A program made the translations under genes and the position numbers. From Pandoraea sp. PE-S2T-3 (lineage in GTDB: Bacteria > Pseudomonadota > Gammaproteobacteria > Burkholderiales > Burkholderiaceae), in the NCBI RefSeq assembly GCF_002179965.1, contig NZ_NGUQ01000018.1:1-64000 (forward strand): a stretch of 64,000 nucleotides of DNA, written 5' to 3'. Positions 1-12,300 of this stretch are shown here, piece after piece. Position 1 is the stretch's first letter; the number at the start of each line of letters is the position of its first letter. A model generated the notes under the pieces. That model saw only the letters and a program-made list of their open reading frames with translations. It did no database searches and had not been told where the DNA came from.

Positions 1-246
1 CGTTCGCCGCCGTAGCGACTCACAAGCTCCAAAACCACTAACCACCGGGCTTTCCAGCCCGTCGCATCTTCCTGCTTCGCCGCTTTCGCTGCGTCGCTGT
101 CGTTGCGAGAGACGAGATATTAGTCACGTTCCACGAACTGCGCAAGCACTTTGTGAAACTATTTTGAAAAGGCGCCAAATCCCGCCACTCGCTATATATA
201 GCGAGTGGCGCACGATCGACGTCTGATCCACCGGGCACCATCAATG
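1..246. other. Intergenic stretch downstream of the exoprotein gene
   Basis: No gene is supported here. The only open frame overlapping it (minus strand, about 68 codons) has no ribosome binding site and no recognisable product. The stretch contains a 28-bp perfect palindrome, listed separately, and lies beyond the terminator of the giant exoprotein gene. Whatever gene lies to the left starts or ends outside the window. Confidence 0.5.
183..210. repeat. 28-bp perfect palindrome
   Basis: Positions 183-196 and 197-210 are exact reverse complements with no spacer; the centre is TATATATA and each flank reads CGCCACTCGC outward to inward. A palindrome this long is far beyond chance in 250 bases. 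It is not followed by a T-tract on either strand, so an operator, a replication or transposition-associated site, or a cruciform is more likely than a terminator. The function is unknown. Confidence 0.7.
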
Positions 247-247
247 A

Positions 248-288
248 AAAACGCCGCAGGTGCCAAACAACGGCCCCTGCGGCGTTTT
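248..288. terminator. Bidirectional intrinsic terminator of the exoprotein gene
   Basis: Perfect stem: CGCCGCAGG at 252-260 pairs with CCTGCGGCG at 276-284, with a 15-base loop. The stem is extended by A and T runs on both sides, so each strand has a U-run after the hairpin. It sits about 30 bases past the stop codon of the minus-strand exoprotein gene and would end that transcript. Confidence 0.85.
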
Positions 289-316
289 CCTTTCCCTCAC
301 CCTTGCGCGTCGACGA

Positions 317-3300
317 TCAACGCATCAGGTTCCTGCGCTCCGTCGGCGTGAGCGCCTGCATCTGCGCTTCACTCAGGTTCATCTGTCCGAGGACCTGCAC
401 GGGCGACGCCGGATCGTAGCGGAACATCCGGCCGTTATCGGCACGCGGCTTGCCCGCCGCATCGCCAGACGTTGCCGCATCGATCATCCGTACCGAGAAG
501 ATCGACGACTGGTTCTGGCGCGACGACGCCCGGTCACGCGCTACGGCATCCTGCGCCGCAGCCGCCGCCTGCGCTGCCGTGGCGCTGGCATTCGTCAGCG
601 CCCCCACGTTCACTGCGGCAATGGTCGGAATGCCGACGGACTTGCCCTGCACCTGAATGTTCTCGGCGTTCATGACCCGCAGCGCCGCGATATTCACGTT
701 ACCGGACACCCGAATCCCCGCCTCACCCGCGTCGACCGTGCCAAGCGGTGCGATCAGATCGATGTCGCCCGGCGGAATCTCCGGGATCGGGTTCAGCGTA
801 GCAATGCCGGCACCGGTGTTCGGCGTGGTCGGCGACAACGACACCAACCCGAGTTCGTCGTACACCCGACGTTGCGGCGTGTAGACCACCGTCGATTTCG
901 ACCCACGCCCCGCGTTGATATCCCCCTGCGCCGACCAGGCCAGAATATTGCCGCCGAACGTGGTGAACACACGGCTCTGACCGAGCAGGATGCTGTCACG
1001 CGCATATAGATCGACATTGCCGCGTCCCTGCGTGAGTACCCCCGAGCCTTCACCCGGTACGAAGCCGCCGTCCACCCCCACCAGCGTGCGCCCGCCCGGC
1101 GTGAGAATGCTCACCCCGCCGCCGAAGTCGGTATGAATGCCGGCGTCCTGCACTTCGTAGTGAGGCACAAAGTACGCCGGACTGCCCCGCGCCGCCCACT
1201 GCTCTTGCGTCAGATACGCCACGCCGGGCTTCGGGCGCGTCGTCGAAATTCGCCCGATGTTCTCAAGGTAATAGAGCGCACTGCTGTACATCGTGAGGCT
1301 GCCGTCGTACTCGATCGCAGCGCCAGACGCATCCTTCGCGGGGAACAGCGTGGCAATCGCTTCGCGCCCCCGCAGATAGCTCCCTGCACGCTGGCCGCTG
1401 GCGTCGTTGTACTCACGCCCCGAGGCGCGCAACTCCGCGAAGTACACGTCACGCAGATAAGCGCGCTGCTGCTCGGCCGGAAGCGCATCGAAGAACTGAC
1501 GCGCATCCATCGACGCCGCATCGAATTGACGGCCAAGGCTATTGCGGCCGCCAAAACGCGTGGCAAGCCAGTTCACCAGATAAAGCTGGCTTTGCTGCCC
1601 GAACTCGTTGCGCAGATCACGCTTGGCCACACCACCGCCGCTGCCCGCCGCCTTACCTGCCGCGTCGAGCTCCGCCTGTTTCTGGACGAGGAACGCATCG
1701 GCCCCGGCGGCAGTGCCGTCGTAGCCAAACTCCTGACGCAGCCAACCCGGGAGCGTGAGTTCTCCGCCATACACGACCACCGCCTTACCGGGCTGATCCG
1801 CAAACGGCCGCGAGCCGTCTGCCTGATTCGCCGCATCGAGATACCGGGCGGCGAACGCCTTGAAGTTGATACCGTCGAGCCCCTTCGGCCCCACACCGGC
1901 GGCCACCGCAATCGCCGCCCCATTGCTCCGGTCGCCCGCCTTGACGTTGGCGAGCGCGCCGAGACTGCGCAATTCGGCCTTGTCGCCCATGAACACGTTG
2001 CGTCCCGCGGTGATTTCCAGCACCCCCGGACCCGCCACGTAGAACGTGCTGTAAAGAATATCCCGGCCCGCCGACACCACGGAGACATCGTCTGCCGAGT
2101 TCTGCACGATCAGATTGCCGCGCATCGTCGTGCTCGCCACCGTCATCGGCCGCCCCGGGTTGTTCACCGGGTCCCGGAAGTCCGGCGTCGTGGTCCAGCC
2201 GGCGAACAGGCTGTCGGTGTCCAGATAGGTGCCCAGCGGCGTTCCCGAGCTGACAATGTCCCGTCCGGCCCGGATGGCCACCGCGCCGTTGCCCTCGTAC
2301 CAAGTCGGCTGGGTGCCCTGTTTGGGCTGAATGCTGCCGCGATAGTCGATCCCGCCGGTGTGCAGGCCCACGATATCGCCCGTGAGTGCGTAGAAGCGCG
2401 CCGGGGAAATACCGGTGAAGTCGTAACCGGACACAGTCGCCGGGGTCAGGCTAAACATCGGGAATATCGTTGCCGAGTCCCACCCCGGGGTGGGGATGAG
2501 CTCCGGTGCCAGCGCGTCCTGTCTGACATTGGTGAGAAAGACACGGCCAAACCATGCCGTTTGCACACCGCCGGCAAACGCCGGATGCTGCGGCGTAGGC
2601 AGGGCCGTCGGATCTGCCGCCGAGCGGCTGATCGGGTAACCCGACCCATACACCGAACGCCCCGCAATCATCTCGAGCGCCCCGCCATCGGTAGCGACCT
2701 TGAACAATGAACTGACGGGCTCGGGCGCCAGCAACGCAGGGGTATCGCCGATGGTGACGGCCGAGGCCCTGTCGGTAATCGCTGTCGCCGAAAAGCCGTT
2801 GTAAATATTGCCGCTCGCGGCCACGGCACGAAGCGTTGCCGGCAGCACGAAGCGACCGTCGGTTGGGGCATAGTTCGACCCTTTGCGATTGTCGGCCATC
2901 GCGGTGAGCGGCGAGAGATTCCCCCCCACGCTGAACAAGTCGATGGCAGTCGAGGGCGTCCACAGCGTGAACCAACTGAAACCTTCGCCGCTGTAGTCGA
3001 CACCGCCCGCCGAGAACGGCGTGCCATTGGTTCGCTGCTGCAAGCGTGTCGCGTCACCATAGCCGCCGATCACCAGATCGCCACGTGTGTCGATGCGCGC
3101 CGCCGAGTCGCCGAGCACCAGCGTCGGGCCACCGGTTGCGAGCGCCGTTTGCGCCGTAAATACATCGCGCGCCCGCGCTTCGCGCAAGTCGGGTGCCCCG
3201 AAGCGGGTATCGACACCGCCAAGCGCTCCCGCTTCGATGCGCGTCGCCCCGCGCAGATTTGTGAACGTGCCGTTCAACGCCAGATTCCCGTTGCGCCAGT

Positions 3301-6300
3301 CCGATGCATCGTTCACAGCGGCGCCGATCGATACCACAGCGCGTGCTTCGCGCACCGGGTTCAGCCCGCCGCCGATACGCACGTCGAGATCGCCGCCCCC
3401 CGTCAACTGGATCTCAGAGCCGTCTGCCGACATGCGCCCGGTGCTGCCGACCGACACGTTCAGGCCTTCGCTACGCGCCGTCGCACGCGTACCGTCGGCA
3501 CTTCCCGGCCCGATGCGCGACTCCAGCATGCCGGCATTGCCACCGGCTTCGAGCACGACATTGCCGCCGCCGAGCGTGCCAAGTCCGGTGAAGCCGATCA
3601 GGAACGGCGCCGTTTCATACACCGAGTAGCCGGATTGCTTGCCGACGGCGTAAGTCCCGAAGTTGATCCACCAGGCAGCGGGCACGCCACCTTGTGCGAT
3701 CGCGGAACCCGATCCCTGTCGCCACAACCAATTGCCGACGTTGCCGGAATCCGGCACCGCTCGCGGCACGCCGAAGCTTGTGGCGCGCGAATACCCGTCG
3801 CGCTGGCCAACGGTATCGCCACGAATATCGCCCTGAGCGCGCACGAACAGATTGCCGCCGTGCTCCGGATACCACGCGCTGTAGAGACTCTGTGTACCGC
3901 TGACGTACTTCTCGAAGGATGTGCCGTCTGCGCCAAGCACGGATGCGTTATTGACCTTGGCACGGGCGAGGTTATAGGCGCTCGTCACATCGCGCGCCTG
4001 CGTACCCGCCGTGTAGACCCCGAACGGCGAGTTCATCGTGAAGTTACCCGCCGCGAGCATGTCGAGATCGCCCGTGCCGGTGCGCACCACGCTGAAGACC
4101 GGCTCACGCGCGGGCTGCGTCTTCTTGTCGTACTCGGCGGGGACCCCCGGCGTCACGACGTGAAACGCGTCGTAGTACCCGTTCCACATCTCGATGTCTG
4201 CGGGCGTCGAGACGCCCCAGTTCGCCCAGTCGTCATCCGTGACGATCTCGCCCTCGACACCGCCCATTTGCCAGGCATCCGGCCCCCAACGCCAGACCCC
4301 GAGGGTGCCGGTTCCCGGCCGGAGCACATCGAGTTGGCCCATGCCGTAATGGGTATCCGAGAGAATCAGATGACCGTCGGCGCCCAGCGGCTGCAACGCA
4401 CGCGGATCGGCCGCCGACGTGTCGGCGCCCGCGACGAGCCGCAACGACCACGACGCCGAGCCCGCCTGAAGCATCGGTGAAAGCGCGTGGATCAGCCCCT
4501 GATTGCCGTCGGCATCTGCCGGACGAACGTTGACGAACAGCACGCCCCCCGGCAGCTTGACATCGGTCTCGGAGGGAATGATCGCGCCCTTGCGCAACTG
4601 CATATCGACAGCAAGCTTCAGGCTCACCGGCATCACGGCGCCCGCAGGCCAGCGCATGGCCCCTACCGACGCCTCGGTGGGCAGCAGCAACCCGGCATCG
4701 AGTTGCATACCGGAGCGCAAGGTAAGCGCCGACGTCAGGGCGGTACCGGCCGGATACACCACGTTGCCTGCCGCATCACGCACGGCGGCCCCGAGCACGG
4801 TGCCGGCAGGCAGCGTGAGATCGGCGGCAAGCGTGGCGAGCGCCGGCAGACGCGTGCCAGCGGGCAGCTTCGCCGCCGCCACTTGCACGTCGTAATTGAG
4901 CTTGCGTTCCGCCGGGAAGGCGGTGCCAGCGGCGAGCGTTACCAGCCCGCCCACCGGCACCACGGCATCACCGCCCCAACCGGCCTTTCCGCTGGTCAGC
5001 ACCCACCCCTGACTGTCGACGTTCGGCGTGAGCTTGCTGGTGTCGAACCCGTCGCTCAGGCTGCCGAATATATTCAGATTGCCGCCAGCGCGGATCGTCA
5101 GCGCACCGGCTTCGCCGCTGCCATACACACCGGTCTTCTGCGTGTTCGGATTCAGGCTCGCGTAGCGATAGCGCGACAGATCGATGTCGCCGTCGAGGTG
5201 AATATCGCCATTGGGTGTCGCACTGACGATTTCGACACCCGGGCGCAAATGGAAAGCGTCGGTGTAGCGGCGCAATCCGGCCAGACGCGCCAGCAACGCG
5301 CCATTGGCCAGCGCGTTCGACATGAACGTCTCGTTCTGCGCGTGCAGCGCATCCAGATACGCCTGATTGACGACCTGATACGGACGGCCGTCGACCGTCA
5401 CGTCCGTGCCTGCCGGTGCTTTCGTGTCGCGGAACATCCCATTGACGGTAATCGAGCGCGCACCGTCGATCACGACGTTGCCGCCCGCGTCGATGGCAAT
5501 GTCGTTGCCCAGCGCCTCGTTCGCGCCGCCGAGCCGCTTGGCGCTGATCTCGACCGTGCCTGCCGAGAGCGGCGCGCCATGCTTGTCGTTCGTGCCGGCG
5601 CGCACATCGAGCCGTGCGCCATCGGCCAGCACCACGCGCCCCTGCGCACCGTTGATCTCGATGACCGCACGGTTGGACGCCTCGATGGGCTGACCATAGC
5701 TGTCCAGACGCAGTGTCGTGCTGTGCGCGTCGAGCACGGCGTTGCCGCCAACCGTCACACCATCGCGTGCCGACAGACGAATCGTGCCCACCTGTGCGCC
5801 GCTCGCGTCGACACGTCCAAGCACGTCGAGCCGCCCGCCGTCGATCGACAGCGTGATCTCACGCGCCTTGAGCTCGTCGCCTACGACGAGATCGCCCTGC
5901 TTGATCTGGAAGCTGCGGCTGCCGAAGACACCGCCTTCGGTCAAACGCGCGTTCAGCGCCGCGAAGTCGTCGATGCGCTGTGCCCGAATATCCACACCGC
6001 CCGCCGAGAACGGCACGAACGTACCACCCGCGTCGTAGCGCCCGCTGGCACTGCCGAGCAGCTTGCCCGCCAGCGACACGAAACCGCCCGCCGGTGACAA
6101 CGCAGAAACGCTGAGCTTGCCGGCCCGGTTCTCCACCGCCGACAAATCGATGCGTGAACCCGCCGTCTGGCGCACGTTACCGTTCGCGCTCGACACCACC
6201 ACATCGCCACCCCAACTGTATTTGCTGGTGTCGAAGAAATCGAGCTTGCGTCCGGCGAGGTCGAGCTGTGCGCCGTCACCCAGCGTCACATCGCCCTGAG

Positions 6301-9300
6301 CGGCCACCGTCAGTCGGCCGCTCGGCAGCACGACATTCGTGTCGATGATGGCGGCGCCGCCCGCCGTCAGTCCGACCTCCGCGCCCAGCGCTGCGACCAG
6401 TGCGCCGTTGTCGACCACGGGTTTCGCGCGCGCACTGGCGTTGGATACCGACACATTGCCACCGGCGATGAACCGGTTCACCGATCCCGCCGCGCCGGTG
6501 AGCAGCGGCGTATCGATAACGATGTCGCCCCCGCTGTAGTCGAAGTTCTGCTTCTGATCGTTCCACCCATTCTGCGAACGATAGACGGACAAGGTGCCCT
6601 TCTGGTTGGCGCTCACGCGCTCGCTGGCGTTTAGCGCCACCGTCGAGAAGCCGACGGCCATCCGGTTCATGTCGTGATTGACGTCGTACTGCGTGGCCGG
6701 CCCGAAGCCGAACTCGATCTCGCGCGCATCGATGGACAACCGCCCGCTGCCGGTGCCCGCCCCGCCCGCGACAATGGCACCCGCCGGCGATTTCGATCCG
6801 GTCCACACAAGCCGGTCGGTCCGAATGCGGGCGATCGCATCGCTCGTCCCGTATCCGAAGATGGCGGGCGTACCCAACACGAGCGTATCGATGGTCGATT
6901 TACCCGTCGCTGCGTCGATGGTCGAGAGTTCGACGGAATCGTAGAAGTTGATCGATTCGCGCGCGATGAGCGAAAGGCTTTCCAGCGCAGGCGCGCCGTA
7001 AGTCCTGTCGCCACGCATCAGCCGCGAGAGCACCGCTTGGTTGAGCGTAAGACCGGCGGCCAGACGTCCGTCCGCCGCGAGGGCGTCGAGCGACGCCTGA
7101 TCGCCGACATTGACCCGGCCGACGGCGAGCGACAACTGTCGCGTGCCGTAGCGCACGGCATCGGAGATCGTGAACCGCTTGTCGGTCGCCACCGCAATTG
7201 ACCCTTCGGAGAGCAGCAGCGATTCGCCCGAACATGCCGCGCCCGCCGCGCAAACGCCGAGGTCGATATAACCCGCCCCGAACGAATCGCCAATCGTGGA
7301 CGCCACCGGTGCGAGCATGGAGAGCCGTCCATTGGACACCGCGAGCACCCCCGCCGCGCCCGGCGCGTAGGTATACCCCAACGTCGAATCCCACATCGAC
7401 ACGCCGTAGCCGAGTGTATTGATGCCACTGCCCTGCTCGATGGTGATGCCCCTGGTCGGCGAGCTCGTCACGATGAAGACTTCGCTGCCGCGAAGCACCG
7501 CGCCGCCGCGCAGCACCACGTTATTCGCGCGGCCGGAGAACCCCGCCGTGGTGGCATTGAGAATCGACCCCGAGTTGTCCTGAGACACAACCGGCAACGC
7601 ACCGATCCCGACGCGTGCTGCGCCGATGGCGTTCAGATCGTCGGCCTTGAGTGAGATCAACGATTTGTCGCCCTGCCGGGGCGTCGCGCCTGCCCCAATA
7701 ATCTCGATGTTGTCGGCATTCACCAGCAGGCTCGCGCCGTAGCCGCCCTTGGCCGGTGCGACATTGACCGTACCCTCGAAGCGCAACGCGGGCGTGTCGC
7801 CAACCTTGCCCCAATAAATGTCCGGCAAGAACATGAGATCAAGGCGCTTGGCGTCTGCCTCGAGCAGCGAACGCGGCGCACCCACGCGATCACTCGTGGC
7901 ACGCGCGAAGTCCGCATAGCTCATTTCGTTGTACTGCGAGTAGGTCCGCAGGACATCCGCCGACGTGAGCACGACCTGCGTCGGGGTGGCATTGCGAATG
8001 GCGGTGTTGTTCACACTCAATTGCGCCGGGAGCGTCAGCGACCCATTACGCATGGCGACCGGCGCCAACCCCGCCTGAGAGACGGCCTGCGTCTGCAACT
8101 CCACGCGATACGCGCCGGGCAGCAGCGCGAACGTCGACGGCAGCAGCGTGTAAGTGCCCGCCGGCAGTCCCGGCACGCCAGCGCCGATGGTGATCTGCTG
8201 GCCGGCGAGCGGGGCACCGGCCCCGGTCTCGCCCACGACAGGGGCATAAGCCGGTTGCGCGCCGGGCACGATCGCGTACACCGGATTGGAAGAGAGCGAC
8301 GGCAGACGGAAACTTCCCTTCGTGCCGGTCTGCACCACTTGCATGAGCGGCGCGAGACGCGCATCGGTAGAGCCGCCACGCCCGGTCAGGAACGCCGCGC
8401 CGCGAATTTCGCCACCGCCCGACAAGTCGATCACGGCGCCCGGGTCCGCAGCGACCGAATGGCTATACACGATCACCGACGGCCCACCGCCCGCCAGCCC
8501 GTACACCGCGTCTGCGGCAGCATTGAGATAGCTCAATCCGTCGAGCGTGCCCCCATAGGGCATCACCAGTCCATTGGCACTCACTGACGTCACGCTGCCC
8601 GGCAACAAGTGGAGAACGCCGTTGGCTTCCGTGTCGAGCGATGAACCGAAGACGATGCCCCCCATCGGGGCGCGCAACACGCCGCCCTGACGAATCTGCC
8701 CTGCCAGAAGGGTCATACGGCCGAACAGCGAGTACGGTTGCGGCACCAGACTGTCGCCAACGCGCTCGACGGTCAGCACACGATCCGGGTCCAGCCTCGT
8801 CGTACGCACGCAGCAATCGCTCGGATAGCTGCGCTGCCCCACGACAATCTTTGCGGTGGCGTTCTGTCCGGGATAGATCTGCACTGCGGCCAACGTCATG
8901 TCGCCGGGCGAATAGACTTCGGTCTTGTCGAGCAGACGAAGGTCGCCGGTACTGCGCAACGCGACGTTACCAAAGGCATTGCGCAAGACACTGACAGGCG
9001 TCCCTGCGTTGGTCTCGATGGTCCCTGCCGTGCCGAACTGCATCCGGCCCGCTACGTCGATGAGCGCGCCGTCGATTTCGAACTTTGTCTTCTCGGCCAA
9101 CAACGGCGCGCCCAGTGTTCCAGACCCCTGCCCCGAGTTCTTCGACCCGCTCACCGGATTGGGAATGATGTAGTTGTCGATCTGCTGGCGCGTCGGGCCG
9201 GCGAGTTGCACATAGGGCGCGGCGAGTCGAACCTGTGTGTCCGGTGCGGCGGTCGTCGCCAGACCAAACGAACTCGCCGTCAGACGAAGGCTCTGACCGA

Positions 9301-12300
9301 GCGCCAGATTGACGTTGCCGTCGAAACTCATCATCCCGTTCGCGAACAACGCCAGGTTGTCGAACCCGCCTGCCGTCACACGGTCCACACCGATGCGCGC
9401 GCTACCCATCGTCAGCCCGCCGCCGAGCGAACCCGGGGCCAACGTATCCGAGAGCCGGCTGTTGCCCTGCGTTTGCGCCACGGTCAACTCGTGCGCGACA
9501 CGGACGGAATCATCCACCATGGGGCCGCGCAACGTGACGCGATCGACCATGCCGTAGGTGAGCGTCTCCAGCACGACGTTCAGCGTGCCACCCGCGGCAC
9601 CTGCACCACCGGCTGCCGCCTTCATGTCGCCGTCGAGATAGAGGCCGCGGCCCGACGCCAGCGAGATAACCCCACCGTTACTGACCACGTGCGTGCGGCC
9701 CTGCCCCGGCACATCGATGTCCGCCGCCGAGCCCGACGCATCGAGCTGCGCCCCCGGGCGCACGATCACGAACGCGTCGGACGCATCGACTTGCGTGGCT
9801 CCCGCCACATACTTCGCGCCGATCTGGATGGTGCCGCCTGCGGCGACTTTGCCGGAAATCGCGCCCGACGCACCCTGCGCCACGACCGCCCGCGAGGCCA
9901 CATCGATCACGGAATTCCCACCGAGCCAGATCGATGTCGGGGTGAACATCCCCTCGGGGCCGTCATACCCGTCGGTCGCGCTGAACAAGCCGGGCAACAG
10001 GCTGACCGTGCCCGATACCGCCCGGAGGGTGCCAAGCACTGTCATCTGCCCGTTGCCCGTCAGCGTAATGCTGCGGCCCGGGTCGACTTCAATCCGCGCG
10101 CCTTCACCGACACTCAACTGCCCGCGCTTGCGCATCGCACCGGCGGACAGCGCGATGTCGGCCCCGCCACGTTGCGTGAGAGTGCCCTTCGCGGCGTCGC
10201 TTTGCCAGACGGGTGCCAGCAAGACCGACATGACGCCGGACGGGTCGCTGCCACTGAAAGCGCCACCTGCCGCTTGTTTATCGATGTTCAGCACCGGCAT
10301 GACGACATCGAGGCGCGTGTTGTCGGCCACCGTCACATTGCGCTGGCCGGTCACGTCGTAACGCGAGAAGCCGGTCGAGAAGAGCGACGTGTCCAGCCAC
10401 GTATCGCGCAAGGCGACCACCGAAGCCGGGCCACCGATCACAACGCTGTTGCCCGTGTTCAAGGTCAGCGTACCGCCACCGCTCACGCCGTAGCCACGCA
10501 GTGCACCGTCAAGATGCAGTTCGCCGTTGTTTTTGCCGGCCGCGTCGTACTGACTGGCGAGCAGCGAGACGTTGCCGCCCTTGCCGCCGCGCACCGTGCC
10601 ACCCGACAGCAGGGCAGCGCCCGACGACACATCGATGGTGCTGCCCTGCTGCACCCGCACGTCGCCGGTCGTCGAAAACACGACGCTGCCGCCGTTGAGA
10701 TACGGCATACCGTGGATGCCTGCCTCGCCGTCGTCCGCCCGGCCCCACAGCCCGCGCACGTCGAGCGTTACACCATTCGCCACCTTGACGGACTGGCCGC
10801 CCGTCACGAGCGCCGGGTCCGTCAGGGGCGAGTCACCCCATGTACCGTTGCCAGACGTCGCCAGCATGCGCATCAGGACGTTGCCCGCCGCAATCGAGCC
10901 GCCGCGCGCCGTGATGTTCGCGCCGATGTTCACACGCGTAGCATGCAGACCCACATCGCCGCCGTCCGCCACGCGAATGTCGCGCGAGAGCGTGACCTCG
11001 TCCGTTGCCAACAGCTTCACGCCGCCGAATTGCTGGCGATTGAGCCAGTCGGCGTCGATCGTGATCTTTCCTGCGCGCTGCGCATCCAGCGGGCTTCCCT
11101 GCGCAATCGTTGCCGCGAGCGCCTGAACGTCGCCGACATCGATGGTGCGTGCGATAGCCGACGGGCTGTCGCGCAGCGAGAGCGAAACGTCGTCGTAGTA
11201 CGGCGTGAGCTTGCCGACAACCAGTTGACCGGCACGCGGCGCAGCAAGCTGCGATTGCAGATACCCGTCGTAAAGCCCTCGGTCGGCCGCCTGTGTCTGG
11301 CGCGGGCCCTGAAAGACCGTCGTATCGACATCGCCTTCAAGCACGACCGACGGACCTGAAACAATCAACCGCCCGGCGTCGCGCCCGACCGTGTAACCGT
11401 TCTCCAGACGCTGCCCCGGCGCGATGAACAGCGTAGCGTAGCTCTCGGTGGTGCCCTTCCCCCAGCGAGCGTGTTCGAGCTCGAAGCCGCGATACACGCC
11501 GAGATAACGAAGATCGCCCGGTGCATTGTCAACGCGATACAACTGCCCGTCGGCGCCACGCAGCCAGCTTTGCCGGATCATGCCGGTCTGCACGTCGAGC
11601 GTGCCGCCTGCCAGATTGATGAGCGAACCGGCGCGCGTGACCACTTCTGCACCGCCCAGTTGCACCGTGCCGCCCTGTGCCGCCCACTCGCCAATGCCGT
11701 GCGAGGCCGTGTTCAGATACCCGCTCACCTCCAGCAGGCCGCCCTGCGTGTACCAGCGGTCGGTGGTGTACCCCTGCGTTCCGGCAGGCACGCGCACCAG
11801 ATAGCGTCGATCGATGTAGACGGTCAGGTTGTTGAGCATGTGCGTGTCGCGATTGCTCGGCGCATCACGTTGCTCGTTGCCCTGCACATTGACTTCGAGA
11901 TTGTTTGCCGACATCGACATCTTCACGCCCACGGCGCCGGAGACATCGAGCTTTGCGCGCTCCATCGCCATCGCGCGGCGCGTGGCGAGCACGTTGATCT
12001 GGCCGCCCGTGGCCAGCGTGAGCGAGTCGCTGTCGAACAACACGTCGCCGGACGACACGATCTGCACGAGCGACTGATCGCGGCGATTGAAAAGCCCCAA
12101 CTCTGCGACCTTGTCGGCCTGCGCCAGCAGCGTGGTGCGCTGCGCATCGAGTGCCGCATCGCTCGACGTGTCGAGCACGATGGCGTTGATCGCGCCGGGG
12201 GCAACGCGCACCAGCGCATTCGCATCGCCGTTGGCGCTCAGGTGAATCGTGCCGCGCGTATTGACCGAAGTGCTCGAAACCAGCACGCCGGTTTGTTCGA

